64,000 nucleotides of DNA. It comes from Roseovarius mucosus DSM 17069. Its GTDB lineage: Bacteria > Pseudomonadota > Alphaproteobacteria > Rhodobacterales > Rhodobacteraceae. Both the position numbers and the translations under genes were made by a program. Below are positions 57,220-64,000 of this stretch, in pieces. The stretch lies in the NCBI RefSeq assembly GCF_000768555.3, contig NZ_KN293976.1, forward strand, positions 62,001 through 126,000. The letters run 5' to 3'. Positions within the stretch are counted from its first letter, which is position 1; each line of letters begins with the position of its first letter. The notes under the pieces are model-generated. The model ran no database searches. It had not been told where the DNA came from and saw only the letters and a program-made list of their open reading frames with translations.

Positions 57220-58593
57220 ATGTTTCTATCCGTCTTCGACATGTTCAAGGTGGGCATCGGCCCCTCTTCTTCGCACACCATGGGGCCAATGGTCGCCGCC
57301 GCGCGCTTCCTCGACAAGATGCGCGCCGCCCCCTTTCACTATGCCGGATTGCGCGGCTCGCTGCATGGCAGCCTTGCCTTTACCGGCGTGGGCCATGCCA
57401 CCGACCGCGCCACCATCCTTGGCCTCGCCGGGTTCCTCCCCGACACCTATGACCACGACCGCGCCGAGGCGGTGCTGGAAGAGATTCGCGACACCCACAC
57501 CGTCACGCCCCCGGGCCTGCCCGCGCTCAAGTTCCACCCCAAGGAAGACCTGATCTTCGATTTCGGCCCCAACCTGCCCGGCCATGCCAATGGCATGATC
57601 CTGATGGCCACCGACGCCCAGGGCGATGTGATCCTGCAGGAAACCTACTATTCCATCGGCGGCGGCTTTGTGCTGACCGACGGGGAACTGGCCGCAGGCA
57701 AGGCCACGGACGAGGGCGCACCGATCCCCTACCCGTTCAAATCCGCCGCCGAGATGCTGGAAATGGCCGAACGCTCGGGCAAGAGCATCGCCCAGATGAA
57801 ACGCGCCAATGAAATCGCGCGCGGCGGCCCCGAAAATCTGCGCTCCGGCGTGGCGCGCATCTGGCAGGTGATGAACGACTGCATCGAACGCGGCCTTTCG
57901 ACCGAAGGCATCCTGCCCGGCGGCCTGCAGGTCAAGCGCCGCGCCAAGGGCATCCGCGACGCGCTGATGGCCGAGCGTGGCACGAACCTCACCGCCCCGC
58001 ACAAGATCAACGACTGGATGAGCGCCTATGCCATGGCGGTGAACGAGGAGAACGCCGCCGGCGGGCAGGTCGTGACCGCCCCCACCAATGGCGCGGCGGG
58101 CGTGGTGCCAGCGGTGATCAAATACTGGCTCGAGCATGTGCCGGGCGCCCATGAGAACCAGATCGAGGAATTCCTGCTCACCGCCGCCGCCATCGGCGGT
58201 CTGGTGAAATACAACGCCTCCATCTCGGGGGCCGAGGCAGGCTGTCAGGCCGAGGTGGGCAGCGCCGCCGCCATGGGCGCGGCGGGCCTCGCCGCCGTCT
58301 TGGGCGGCACCCCCGCCCAGATCGAAAACGCCGCCGAAATCGCGCTGGAACACCACCTTGGCATGACCTGCGACCCGGTGCGCGGTCTGGTGCAAGTGCC
58401 CTGCATCGAACGCAACGGCCTGGGCGCGATCAAGGCGGTCTCTGCCGCCTCTCTGGCGCTGCGCGGCGATGGCACGCATCTCGTGCCGCTCGACGCCTGT
58501 ATCGAGACCATGCGCCAGACCGGCCATGACATGATGGAGAAATACAAGGAAACCTCCTTGGGTGGTCTCGCGGTCAATATTCCGAACTGTTGA
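57220..58593 (+). CDS. sdaA: L-serine ammonia-lyase (iron-sulfur type)
   Basis: 457-residue single-chain L-serine dehydratase that deaminates serine to pyruvate using a [4Fe-4S] cluster. The N-terminal beta domain has the substrate motif [12 protein letters not shown]. The C-terminal alpha domain has cluster cysteines in [19 protein letters not shown] and VPCIERN, and [14 protein letters not shown]. It feeds the pyruvate pool next to pyruvate kinase and glycerate kinase. A long structured repeat follows the stop codon. Confidence 0.94.
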   Translation: MFLSVFDMFKVGIGPSSSHTMGPMVAAARFLDKMRAAPFHYAGLRGSLHGSLAFTGVGHATDRATILGLAGFLPDTYDHDRAEAVLEEIRDTHTVTPPGLPALKFHPKEDLIFDFGPNLPGHANGMILMATDAQGDVILQETYYSIGGGFVLTDGELAAGKATDEGAPIPYPFKSAAEMLEMAERSGKSIAQMKRANEIARGGPENLRSGVARIWQVMNDCIERGLSTEGILPGGLQVKRRAKGIRDALMAERGTNLTAPHKINDWMSAYAMAVNEENAAGGQVVTAPTNGAAGVVPAVIKYWLEHVPGAHENQIEEFLLTAAAIGGLVKYNASISGAEAGCQAEVGSAAAMGAAGLAAVLGGTPAQIENAAEIALEHHLGMTCDPVRGLVQVPCIERNGLGAIKAVSAASLALRGDGTHLVPLDACIETMRQTGHDMMEKYKETSLGGLAVNIPNC

Positions 58594-58619
58594 GAGAGCG
58601 TCGCGCTCGCCTCAATCCC

Positions 58620-58769
58620 CCGCGCGAATAGCACCGAAGGTGCCGCGCGGATCGCTGGGCCGTCCCGCGGCCTAGCGATTTTGAGAGGGCGCGCATCACT
58701 GAGGGATCACACGCAGTTTGCTGGCATAAAGTGGCAGCCATTTCCGTTGCATCGCTAGTCCCCGGCCCA
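58620..58769 (+). repeat. structured intergenic repeat, copy A (downstream of sdaA)
   Basis: 150-bp element. The 5' hairpin has an outer stem CCGCGCG/CGCGCGG (58620-58626 with 58644-58650) and inner stem GCACC/GGTGC. Then a block of 52 bases (58644-58695) matches copy B with two changes, a variable middle follows, and GGCATAAAGTGGCAGC (58723-58738) and the 18 bases at 58752-58769 are identical to copy B. CTAGCGAT (58672-58679) can pair either with ATCGCTGGG just upstream or with ATCGCTAG (58751-58758). It fills most of the 209-base gap; no gene is seen. Confidence 0.75.
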
Positions 58770-58802
58770 TCGACCGCGCGGCTCGCCGCTAGCGTCCTAG
58801 GG

Positions 58803-59150
58803 TCACAATATCCCCAGCACCGCCTCGGGCGGCCGCCCGATCACTGCCCGACCCGCGCCAATCGCAATCGGCCGCTCGATCAGGATCGGATGCGCCGCCA
58901 TCGCCGCCAGCAGATCCTCTGCCGCGCTCTCGCGCCCCAATCCCAGCGCCTTGAACTGCGGCTCGCCGGGGCGCATCATCTCGATCGGCGCGCAGCCCAA
59001 CAGCGCCAGAACACGCCGCACCTCCGCCAGATCCGGCGCATCCTCCAGATAGCGCCGCACCGTCACCGCGACGCCGCGCTCCTCCAACAGCGCCAGACCC
59101 GCGCGCGACTTGGAACAACGTGGATTATGCCAATAGGTGATCACAGCCAT
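58803..59150 (-). CDS. arsC: ArsC family arsenate reductase-like protein
   Basis: 115-residue thioredoxin-fold protein of the glutaredoxin-coupled ArsC family. The catalytic cysteine is in [11 protein letters not shown] (Cys12) and the late HPILIERPI and GRPPEAVL motifs match enteric ArsC/YfgD. No arsenite exporter or ArsR is adjacent, so a housekeeping redox role is as likely as arsenate reduction. It overlaps pyrD by ten bases. Confidence 0.85.
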   Translation of the reverse strand: MAVITYWHNPRCSKSRAGLALLEERGVAVTVRRYLEDAPDLAEVRRVLALLGCAPIEMMRPGEPQFKALGLGRESAAEDLLAAMAAHPILIERPIAIGAGRAVIGRPPEAVLGIL

Positions 59151-60199
59151 GCCTCCCGCCCGGTGCCCACCGCCTCGGCCACATTGGCAAAACCGTCCCG
59201 TTCCAAGAGCCGTTCCAGCCCGCGCGCGATCTCGCCGACCAAGGACATCCCCTGATACACCAGCGCCGAATAGAGCTGCACGGCGCTCGCCCCGGCACGG
59301 ATCTTGGCATAGGCCTGCTCGGCGCTGGCAATGCCGCCCACGCCAATCAGCGGCATTTCCCCGCCCGTCAGATGTGACAGCCGCGCCAGAACCCGCGTCG
59401 ATTTCTCAAAGAGTGGCTGCCCAGACAGCCCGCCCGCTTCGCCCTTGGCGGCACTCACCAGCCCCTCACGGCCCAGCGTGGTATTGGTAGCGATGATCCC
59501 CGAGAGGCCCGAGGCCCGCGCCACATCGGCGATCTCGCTCAACTCGCCATCGCTCAGATCCGGCGCGATCTTGAGAAAGACGGGGATCGGCTGTGGCAAC
59601 CAATCACGCGCCTCCATCACCCCTTTCAAGAGCCCCATCAGCGCCTCTGCCCCCTGTAACTCGCGCAGCTTCTCGGTGTTGGGGCTGCTGACGTTGACCG
59701 TCGCGAAATCCAGATGCGCGCCGCAATGCGCCAGCACGCGGGCGAAATCCTCGGCCCGGTCGGCGCTGTCCTTGTTGGCCCCGAGGTTGAGGCCGATCAC
59801 GGCATCCTTTGGCCGCGCCGCCAACCGCGCCGCCGCCGCCTCCATGCCAAGGTTGTTGAACCCAAAGCGGTTGATCACCGCCCGATCCTCGCTCAGCCGG
59901 AACAGACGCGGGCGCGGATTGCCGGGCTGCGGACGCGGCGTGACCGCCCCCACCTCGATAAACCCAAACCCGGCGCGGGCAAGCGGCGCCAGCGCCTCGG
60001 CATTCTTGTCAAACCCCGCCGCCAACCCCACCGGGTTGGGCAGGCGCAGCCCCGCCAGATTGGTCCTCAGCCGCGCGCTTGTATGCGGCCCCGGCGTGGG
60101 CACCAGACCCAGTTGCAAGGCCCGCAGCGCCAAACCATGTGCCCGCTCCGGATCGACCCGATGCAAGAGGTTGAGCCCCAGACGCTCCATCCCGCTCAT
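59141..60199 (-). CDS. pyrD: dihydroorotate dehydrogenase (quinone), class 2
   Basis: 352-residue FMN enzyme oxidising dihydroorotate to orotate with quinone, the fourth step of UMP synthesis. The N-terminal helical extension typical of membrane-associated class 2 enzymes ([20 protein letters not shown]) is present. [16 protein letters not shown], the catalytic-serine stretch [16 protein letters not shown] and [12 protein letters not shown] follow. ATG 60199 overlaps the DUF952 stop by 4 bases. Confidence 0.95.
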   Translation of the reverse strand: MSGMERLGLNLLHRVDPERAHGLALRALQLGLVPTPGPHTSARLRTNLAGLRLPNPVGLAAGFDKNAEALAPLARAGFGFIEVGAVTPRPQPGNPRPRLFRLSEDRAVINRFGFNNLGMEAAAARLAARPKDAVIGLNLGANKDSADRAEDFARVLAHCGAHLDFATVNVSSPNTEKLRELQGAEALMGLLKGVMEARDWLPQPIPVFLKIAPDLSDGELSEIADVARASGLSGIIATNTTLGREGLVSAAKGEAGGLSGQPLFEKSTRVLARLSHLTGGEMPLIGVGGIASAEQAYAKIRAGASAVQLYSALVYQGMSLVGEIARGLERLLERDGFANVAEAVGTGREAWL

Positions 60200-60534
60200 T
60201 CCAGACCTGCCGGAAACTGATGCACGCCGTCCACCAGTGGCAGGGGCTGCGCCCATGCCACATCCGAGAGGCGCATCTCGCGGTAGAGATGCGGAAAGAG
60301 CGCGCCACCGCGCGACACCTCCCATTTCAGCGCATCGCCCAGGCGCTCCGCCTCGACCGCCACCAGCATGAGGCCCTCGACCCCGGCAAAATGCTTGGCC
60401 GCTGTCTCGGCGGCCTGCTCGGCCGTCGAGAAATGCACATAGCCATCGGCCAGATCGACCGGCGCACCAGCCAGTTCGCCCGCTGCCCGCAACTCGGCCC
60501 ATTCCGGGCCACGCAAGATCTTGTATATCATCAT
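60196..60534 (-). CDS. DUF952 family protein
   Basis: 112-residue soluble protein of the DUF952 family ([53 protein letters not shown]). The His-rich fold resembles ADP-ribosyltransferase-like proteins, but no activity is established. It is the first gene of the DUF952-pyrD-arsC run and diverges from cmk. Confidence 0.88.
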   Translation of the reverse strand: MMIYKILRGPEWAELRAAGELAGAPVDLADGYVHFSTAEQAAETAAKHFAGVEGLMLVAVEAERLGDALKWEVSRGGALFPHLYREMRLSDVAWAQPLPLVDGVHQFPAGLE

Positions 60535-60632
60535 AGAGGCGTGATGCCTTGGCCCCGCGCGCAGGTCAAGCGATGCTTGAGCCTCGCGCCCTGATCGGCT
60601 AGGCAGAGGGTCCGGTCACGAAAGGGCAGCCC

Positions 60633-61241
60633 ATGGCATTCACGATTGCAATCGACGGCCCCGCAGCAGCGGGCAAAGGCACCATCGGCCGGGCCCTGGC
60701 TGCGCATTTCGGCTTTGCCCATCTCGACACCGGCCTGCTCTACCGCGCCACCGGGCGGCGGATGCTGACCGGGCTCGACCCGGTCGAGGCCGCGCATTCC
60801 CTGCGCCCCGAAGACCTTGACGCCGACGACCTGCGCACCCCCGATGTCAGCCAGGCCGCCAGCCGCGTCGCCGCCATCCCCGAGGTGCGCCAGGCGCTTC
60901 TCGATTTCCAACGCGCCTTTGCCCGGCGCGCGGGCGGGGCCGTGCTTGACGGGCGCGACATCGGCACCGTCATCTGCCCCGAGGCCGAGGTCAAACTCTA
61001 CGTCACCGCCTCCGATGCCGAGCGCGCCCGCCGTCGCCATCTGGAACTGACCGGCAAGGGCCATGAGGTGACGCTCGACGAGGTGGCCCAGGACCTTCGC
61101 GACCGCGACGCCCGCGACAGCGCCCGCGCCACCGCCCCTCTCAAACCCGCCGAGGATGCGGTGCTGCTCGACACCTCCGAGATGACCATCGAAGAGGCGA
61201 CCGCCAAGGCCATTGCCATCGTCACCGCGGCCCAAGGCTGA
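60633..61241 (+). CDS. cmk: cytidylate kinase
   Basis: 202-residue NMP kinase phosphorylating CMP and dCMP. The P-loop GPAAAGKGT is at residues 9-17, [11 protein letters not shown] is the CMP-site segment and [10 protein letters not shown] follows. Slightly shorter than the enterobacterial enzyme but complete. It precedes rpsA, a classical bacterial gene order. Confidence 0.95.
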   Translation: MAFTIAIDGPAAAGKGTIGRALAAHFGFAHLDTGLLYRATGRRMLTGLDPVEAAHSLRPEDLDADDLRTPDVSQAASRVAAIPEVRQALLDFQRAFARRAGGAVLDGRDIGTVICPEAEVKLYVTASDAERARRRHLELTGKGHEVTLDEVAQDLRDRDARDSARATAPLKPAEDAVLLDTSEMTIEEATAKAIAIVTAAQG

Positions 61242-61270
61242 GGCGCGGCGCACGATCACCGCAGACAGGC

Positions 61271-61299
61271 TTGATTATCCCGCCAAGCCCCTGTATACG
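61271..61299 (+). promoter_or_regulatory. promoter of rpsA
   Basis: TTGATT (61271-61276), a 17-base spacer and TATACG (61294-61299), giving a start near 61306 and a leader of about 160 bases before rpsA. Same architecture as the rpmI-rplT promoter. Confidence 0.65.
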
Positions 61300-61349
61300 C
61301 GCGCCTGTCACCAAAGGCGAATAAGGCCACAGGACAAAAGAGATCGAGC

Positions 61350-61380
61350 AGGGTCGGAACCACCGGCCCTCTTTGTTTTG
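61350..61380 (+). terminator. terminator-like hairpin in the rpsA leader
   Basis: AGGGTCGG (61350-61357) pairs with CCGGCCCT (61363-61370), eight pairs including one G-U, followed by CTTTGTTTTG. It is either the cmk terminator or, because the predicted rpsA promoter lies upstream of it, an attenuator in the rpsA leader. The remainder of the 224-base gap shows no gene. Confidence 0.5.
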
Positions 61381-61465
61381 TGACCCGCCCGACCAACGAA
61401 ACCCTGAAAGACCGGCGGAGACAACCGCTCGGCCAGAAAACCGTTAAAAGGAAACCAGAGACCAC

Positions 61466-63145
61466 ATGGCTCAACATACATCTATGGAGGAATTCGAAGC
61501 CCTCTTGAACGAAAGCTTCGAAATGGACACACCCGAGGAAGGGTCTGTTGTCAAAGGCAAGGTCATCGCAATCGAAGCAGGCCAGGCCATCATCGACGTC
61601 GGCTACAAGATGGAAGGCCGCGTTGATCTGAAAGAATTCGCAAATCCCGGTGAGACCCCCAACATCTCCGTTGGCGATGAGGTCGAAGTGTTCCTGCGTT
61701 CCGCCGAGAACGCCAAGGGCGAAGCCGTGATCAGCCGCGAGATGGCCCGCCGGGAAGAGGCATGGGACCGTCTTGAAAAGGCCTATGCAGACGAAGAGCG
61801 CGTCGATGGCGCCATCTTTGGCCGCGTCAAAGGTGGCTTTACCGTCGATCTGGGCGGTGCCGTGGCCTTCCTGCCCGGCTCTCAGGTCGATGTCCGCCCC
61901 GTGCGCGACGCGGGCCCGCTGATGGGCCTCAAGCAGCCGTTCCAGATCCTGAAAATGGATCGCCGCCGTGGCAATATCGTCGTGTCGCGCCGCGCCATCC
62001 TCGAAGAAAGCCGCGCCGAACAGCGCGCCGAGGTGATCGGCAACCTGACCGAAGGCCAGACCGTTGACGGCGTGGTCAAGAACATCACCGAATACGGCGC
62101 CTTCGTCGATCTGGGCGGTGTGGACGGCCTCCTGCATGTCACCGACATGGCATGGCGCCGCGTCAACCACCCCTCCGAGATCCTGACGATCGGCGAAACC
62201 GTCAAGGTGCAGGTCATCAAGATCAACAAGGACACCCACCGCATTTCGCTGGGCATGAAGCAGCTGCAAGAAGATCCGTGGGATCTCGTGGCCGCCAAAT
62301 ACCCGCTCGAATCGGTGCACACCGGTCGCGTGACCAACATCACCGATTACGGCGCATTTGTTGAGCTGGAGCCGGGCGTCGAAGGTCTGGTTCACGTCTC
62401 GGAAATGTCCTGGACCAAGAAAAACGTCCACCCCGGCAAGATCGTTTCGACCTCTCAGGAAGTCGAAGTCATGGTGCTGGAAATCGACGGTGCCAAGCGC
62501 CGCGTGTCGCTCGGTCTCAAGCAGACCATGCGCAACCCGTGGGAAGTCTTTGCAGAGACCCATCCCGAGGGCACCGAGGTCGAGGGCGAAGTCAAGAACA
62601 TCACCGAATTCGGTCTCTTCATCGGTCTCGAAGGCGAGATCGACGGCATGGTCCACCTCTCGGACCTCAGCTGGGACGAGCGCGGCGAAGACGCCATCCA
62701 GAACTACAAGAAGGGCGACATGGTTCATGCCGTCGTTTCCGAAGTCGACATCGAGAAAGAGCGCATCTCGCTCTCGATCAAGGCTCTGGGCGGCGACAAG
62801 TTCTCCGAAGCCGTTGGCGGCGTCAAGCGTGGCTCGGTGATCACCGTGACCGTGACCGCGATCGAAGACGGCGGCATCGAAGTGGAATACGAAGGCATGA
62901 AGTCCTTTATCCGCCGCTCCGATCTGTCGCGTGACCGCGCCGATCAGCGCCCCGAGCGCTTCTCGGTCGGGGACAAGCTCGACGTGCGCGTGACCAATGT
63001 CGACGCCAAGACCCGCCGTCTGGGCCTGTCGATCAAGGCCCGCGAGATCGCCGAAGAGAAAGAAGCCGTCGAACAGTATGGCTCGTCCGACTCGGGCGCA
63101 TCGCTCGGCGACATCCTCGGCGCAGCCCTCAAGGGCGACCGCTAA
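61466..63145 (+). CDS. rpsA: 30S ribosomal protein S1
   Basis: 559-residue S1 with six S1/OB repeats; repeats 3-6 are the clearest (VVKNITEYGAFVDLGGVDGLLH, VTNITDYGAFVELEPGVEGL, VKNITEFGLFIGLEGEIDGM). It recruits mRNA to the 30S subunit. Length and acidic N-terminus are normal. The ribosome site is weak and distant (AAGGAAA about 13 bases before ATG 61466), in keeping with S1-type autoregulated leaders. Followed by a strong terminator. Confidence 0.97.
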   Translation: MAQHTSMEEFEALLNESFEMDTPEEGSVVKGKVIAIEAGQAIIDVGYKMEGRVDLKEFANPGETPNISVGDEVEVFLRSAENAKGEAVISREMARREEAWDRLEKAYADEERVDGAIFGRVKGGFTVDLGGAVAFLPGSQVDVRPVRDAGPLMGLKQPFQILKMDRRRGNIVVSRRAILEESRAEQRAEVIGNLTEGQTVDGVVKNITEYGAFVDLGGVDGLLHVTDMAWRRVNHPSEILTIGETVKVQVIKINKDTHRISLGMKQLQEDPWDLVAAKYPLESVHTGRVTNITDYGAFVELEPGVEGLVHVSEMSWTKKNVHPGKIVSTSQEVEVMVLEIDGAKRRVSLGLKQTMRNPWEVFAETHPEGTEVEGEVKNITEFGLFIGLEGEIDGMVHLSDLSWDERGEDAIQNYKKGDMVHAVVSEVDIEKERISLSIKALGGDKFSEAVGGVKRGSVITVTVTAIEDGGIEVEYEGMKSFIRRSDLSRDRADQRPERFSVGDKLDVRVTNVDAKTRRLGLSIKAREIAEEKEAVEQYGSSDSGASLGDILGAALKGDR

Positions 63146-63192
63146 GCAGACCGCAACCGGCCCCGCGCCGGTTGCAATTCGCCAGACACGAA

Positions 63193-63224
63193 ACGGCCCC
63201 ACCGATCCGGCGGGGCCGTTTTGC
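63193..63224 (+). terminator. rho-independent terminator of rpsA
   Basis: ACGGCCCC...CCG pairs with CGG...GGGGCCGT around a GATC centre, followed by TTTTGC. It lies 48 bases after the rpsA stop. Between it and repeat copy B (63225-63273) I see nothing. Confidence 0.85.
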
Positions 63225-63273
63225 ATTTGGGGGGAGAGAGATTTTGAATTCTATCCACCGCTTGGAATGCCTC

Positions 63274-63429
63274 CCGCGTGGAACAAGGCGCGGTACGCGC
63301 CGCCGCGCGGATCGCTGGGTCGTCCCGCGGCCTAGCGATTTTGAGAGGGCACGCAATTCTGATGGTTCATACGGACTTGGCCGGCATAAAGTGGCAGCTA
63401 CGAGTGTTGCTTCGCTAGTCCCCGGCCCA
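63274..63429 (+). repeat. structured intergenic repeat, copy B (downstream of rpsA)
   Basis: 156-bp counterpart of the element at 58620. The 5' hairpin keeps its shape with different bases: outer stem CCGCGTG/CGCGCGG (63274-63280 with 63304-63310, one G-U pair) and inner stem GGCGCG/CGCGCC with loop GTA (63287-63301). From 63304 to 63429 it aligns without gaps to copy A. Like copy A it follows a plus-strand gene and faces a convergent gene. Confidence 0.75.
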
Positions 63430-63458
63430 GCAATCCGCGCGCTTCATCGCTTCCCCCC

Positions 63459-64000
63459 TCAACTCTCCTGCCGCACCGCGCCCACAACCGCATCCATCAC
63501 CTGATCCAGCACCGCCGGATTGAGCGCCTCTGCCATGACCCGGATCATCGGTTCCGTCCCCGAGGGGCGCACCAGCAATCGCCCGTCACCGCCCAAGAGC
63601 TTCTCCGCCGCCGCCATGGCGGATTGCACCGCATCTGATCCCATCGGGTCCTTGCCCTTGGCAAAGCGCACATTGATCAGCTTCTGCGGCACCGGCTCGA
63701 ACACCTGTGCCAGTCGGCTGGCGCGCTCGCCGGTCTCGACCATCGCCGCCAGGAACTGCAACGCCCCGATCAGCCCGTCGCCGGTGGTGGCATAATCGGT
63801 CATCACGATATGGCCCGATTGCTCGCCGCCCAGATTGTGACCGCCCGCACGCATCGCCTCGACCACATAACGATCCCCGACCGCCGTCCGCTTGAGCGCG
63901 ATCCCCTGCCCCTCCAGATGCCGCTCCAGCCCCAGGTTGGACATGACCGTCGCCACCAGCGTATTGCCCGCCAGACGTCCCTCGCGCGCCCAGCGCGTCG
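63459..64000 (-). CDS. glmM: phosphoglucosamine mutase, C-terminal part (truncated by window edge)
   Basis: About 180 C-terminal residues of GlmM, which converts glucosamine 6-phosphate to glucosamine 1-phosphate for cell-wall UDP-GlcNAc. Visible: [33 protein letters not shown] (sugar-binding loop) and the phosphate-binding [12 protein letters not shown]. The frame stays open to the window edge; the active-site serine domain lies outside. Confidence 0.93.
   Translation of the reverse strand, partial: TRWAREGRLAGNTLVATVMSNLGLERHLEGQGIALKRTAVGDRYVVEAMRAGGHNLGGEQSGHIVMTDYATTGDGLIGALQFLAAMVETGERASRLAQVFEPVPQKLINVRFAKGKDPMGSDAVQSAMAAAEKLLGGDGRLLVRPSGTEPMIRVMAEALNPAVLDQVMDAVVGAVRQES

Noticed and set aside
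61256..63226. 656-codon open frame on the minus strand opposite rpsA
   Set aside because: Antisense shadow of S1. It looks repetitive only because the S1 repeats are repetitive.
58640..63356. A minus-strand peptide shared by both repeat copies (RALSKSLGRGT and following residues)
   Set aside because: It follows automatically from the near-identical 52-base DNA block. Flanking residues diverge, no ribosome site is present, and base changes fit stem pairing better than codon conservation. Kept only as a caution.

Overview
The window is about 64 kb of high-GC chromosome that reads as a marine Rhodobacteraceae (Roseobacter-group) alphaproteobacterium. The pointers are the gene order mdh-sucC-sucD-sucA-sucB-lpd, two ethylmalonyl-CoA-pathway genes (a malyl-CoA thioesterase and a mesaconyl-CoA hydratase), a TRAP transporter, a dimethylglycine/sarcosine dehydrogenase-type FAD-GcvT fusion, ftsE-ftsX-plsC, cmk-rpsA, and small families such as DUF1244, DUF1737, DUF6455 and DUF952. 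This is a core-genome stretch. I see no prophage, transposase, CRISPR array, tRNA or rRNA gene.

Layout. 1-4.4 kb: phosphatidylethanolamine synthesis (pssA, psd), then an aldo/keto reductase, a DUF938 methyltransferase, an AhpD-like protein and a secreted GH25 muramidase. 4.4-4.9 kb: a short AT-rich patch with one small membrane protein. 4.9-9.2 kb: the FAD-GcvT dehydrogenase, diverging from an in-frame panB-panC fusion. 9.3-14 kb: a minus-strand run of M20 peptidase, nitronate monooxygenase, gph, rpe and a zinc-ribbon protein. 14.1-16.4 kb: ftsE-ftsX-plsC. 16.5-27.2 kb: a minus-strand TCA block (mdh, sucCD, sucAB, a MAPEG-family gene, lpd) ending with a glycosyltransferase. 27.3-31.3 kb: a TSUP permease and the mcl2-nnrU-DUF1737-mch operon. 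31.3-41.2 kb: housekeeping and small genes, including a frameshifted hrpB, meaB, an M48 lipoprotein, proC and csaA. 41.4-46 kb: a TRAP transporter operon with an overlapping alpha/beta hydrolase and a divergent LysR regulator. 46-55 kb: glycerate kinase, rimO, a frameshifted AsmA gene, rpmI-rplT and pyruvate kinase. 55-64 kb: N-formylglutamate amidohydrolase, GST, sdaA, pyrD, cmk-rpsA and the 3' part of glmM.

Functionally the window centres on carbon flow. Malate dehydrogenase, succinyl-CoA synthetase and 2-oxoglutarate dehydrogenase form one transcriptional block. Mcl2 and Mch belong to acetyl-CoA assimilation, MeaB protects the B12-dependent mutases of that route, and pyruvate kinase, glycerate kinase, serine deaminase and phosphoglycolate phosphatase feed the C3/C2 pools.

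The most interesting non-coding signals are: a pair of ~150-bp intergenic repeats downstream of sdaA and rpsA with changed but still-pairing hairpins; a 41-bp palindrome with two 10-bp symmetric sites exactly 21 bp apart upstream of sucC; a LacI-type palindrome at pyruvate kinase; and two near-identical promoters for ribosomal protein genes. The clearest protein-level oddity is the panB-panC fusion. Two genes (hrpB and the AsmA-family gene) each carry a single-base frameshift in or beside a homopolymer, so sequencing error must be excluded before calling them pseudogenes.
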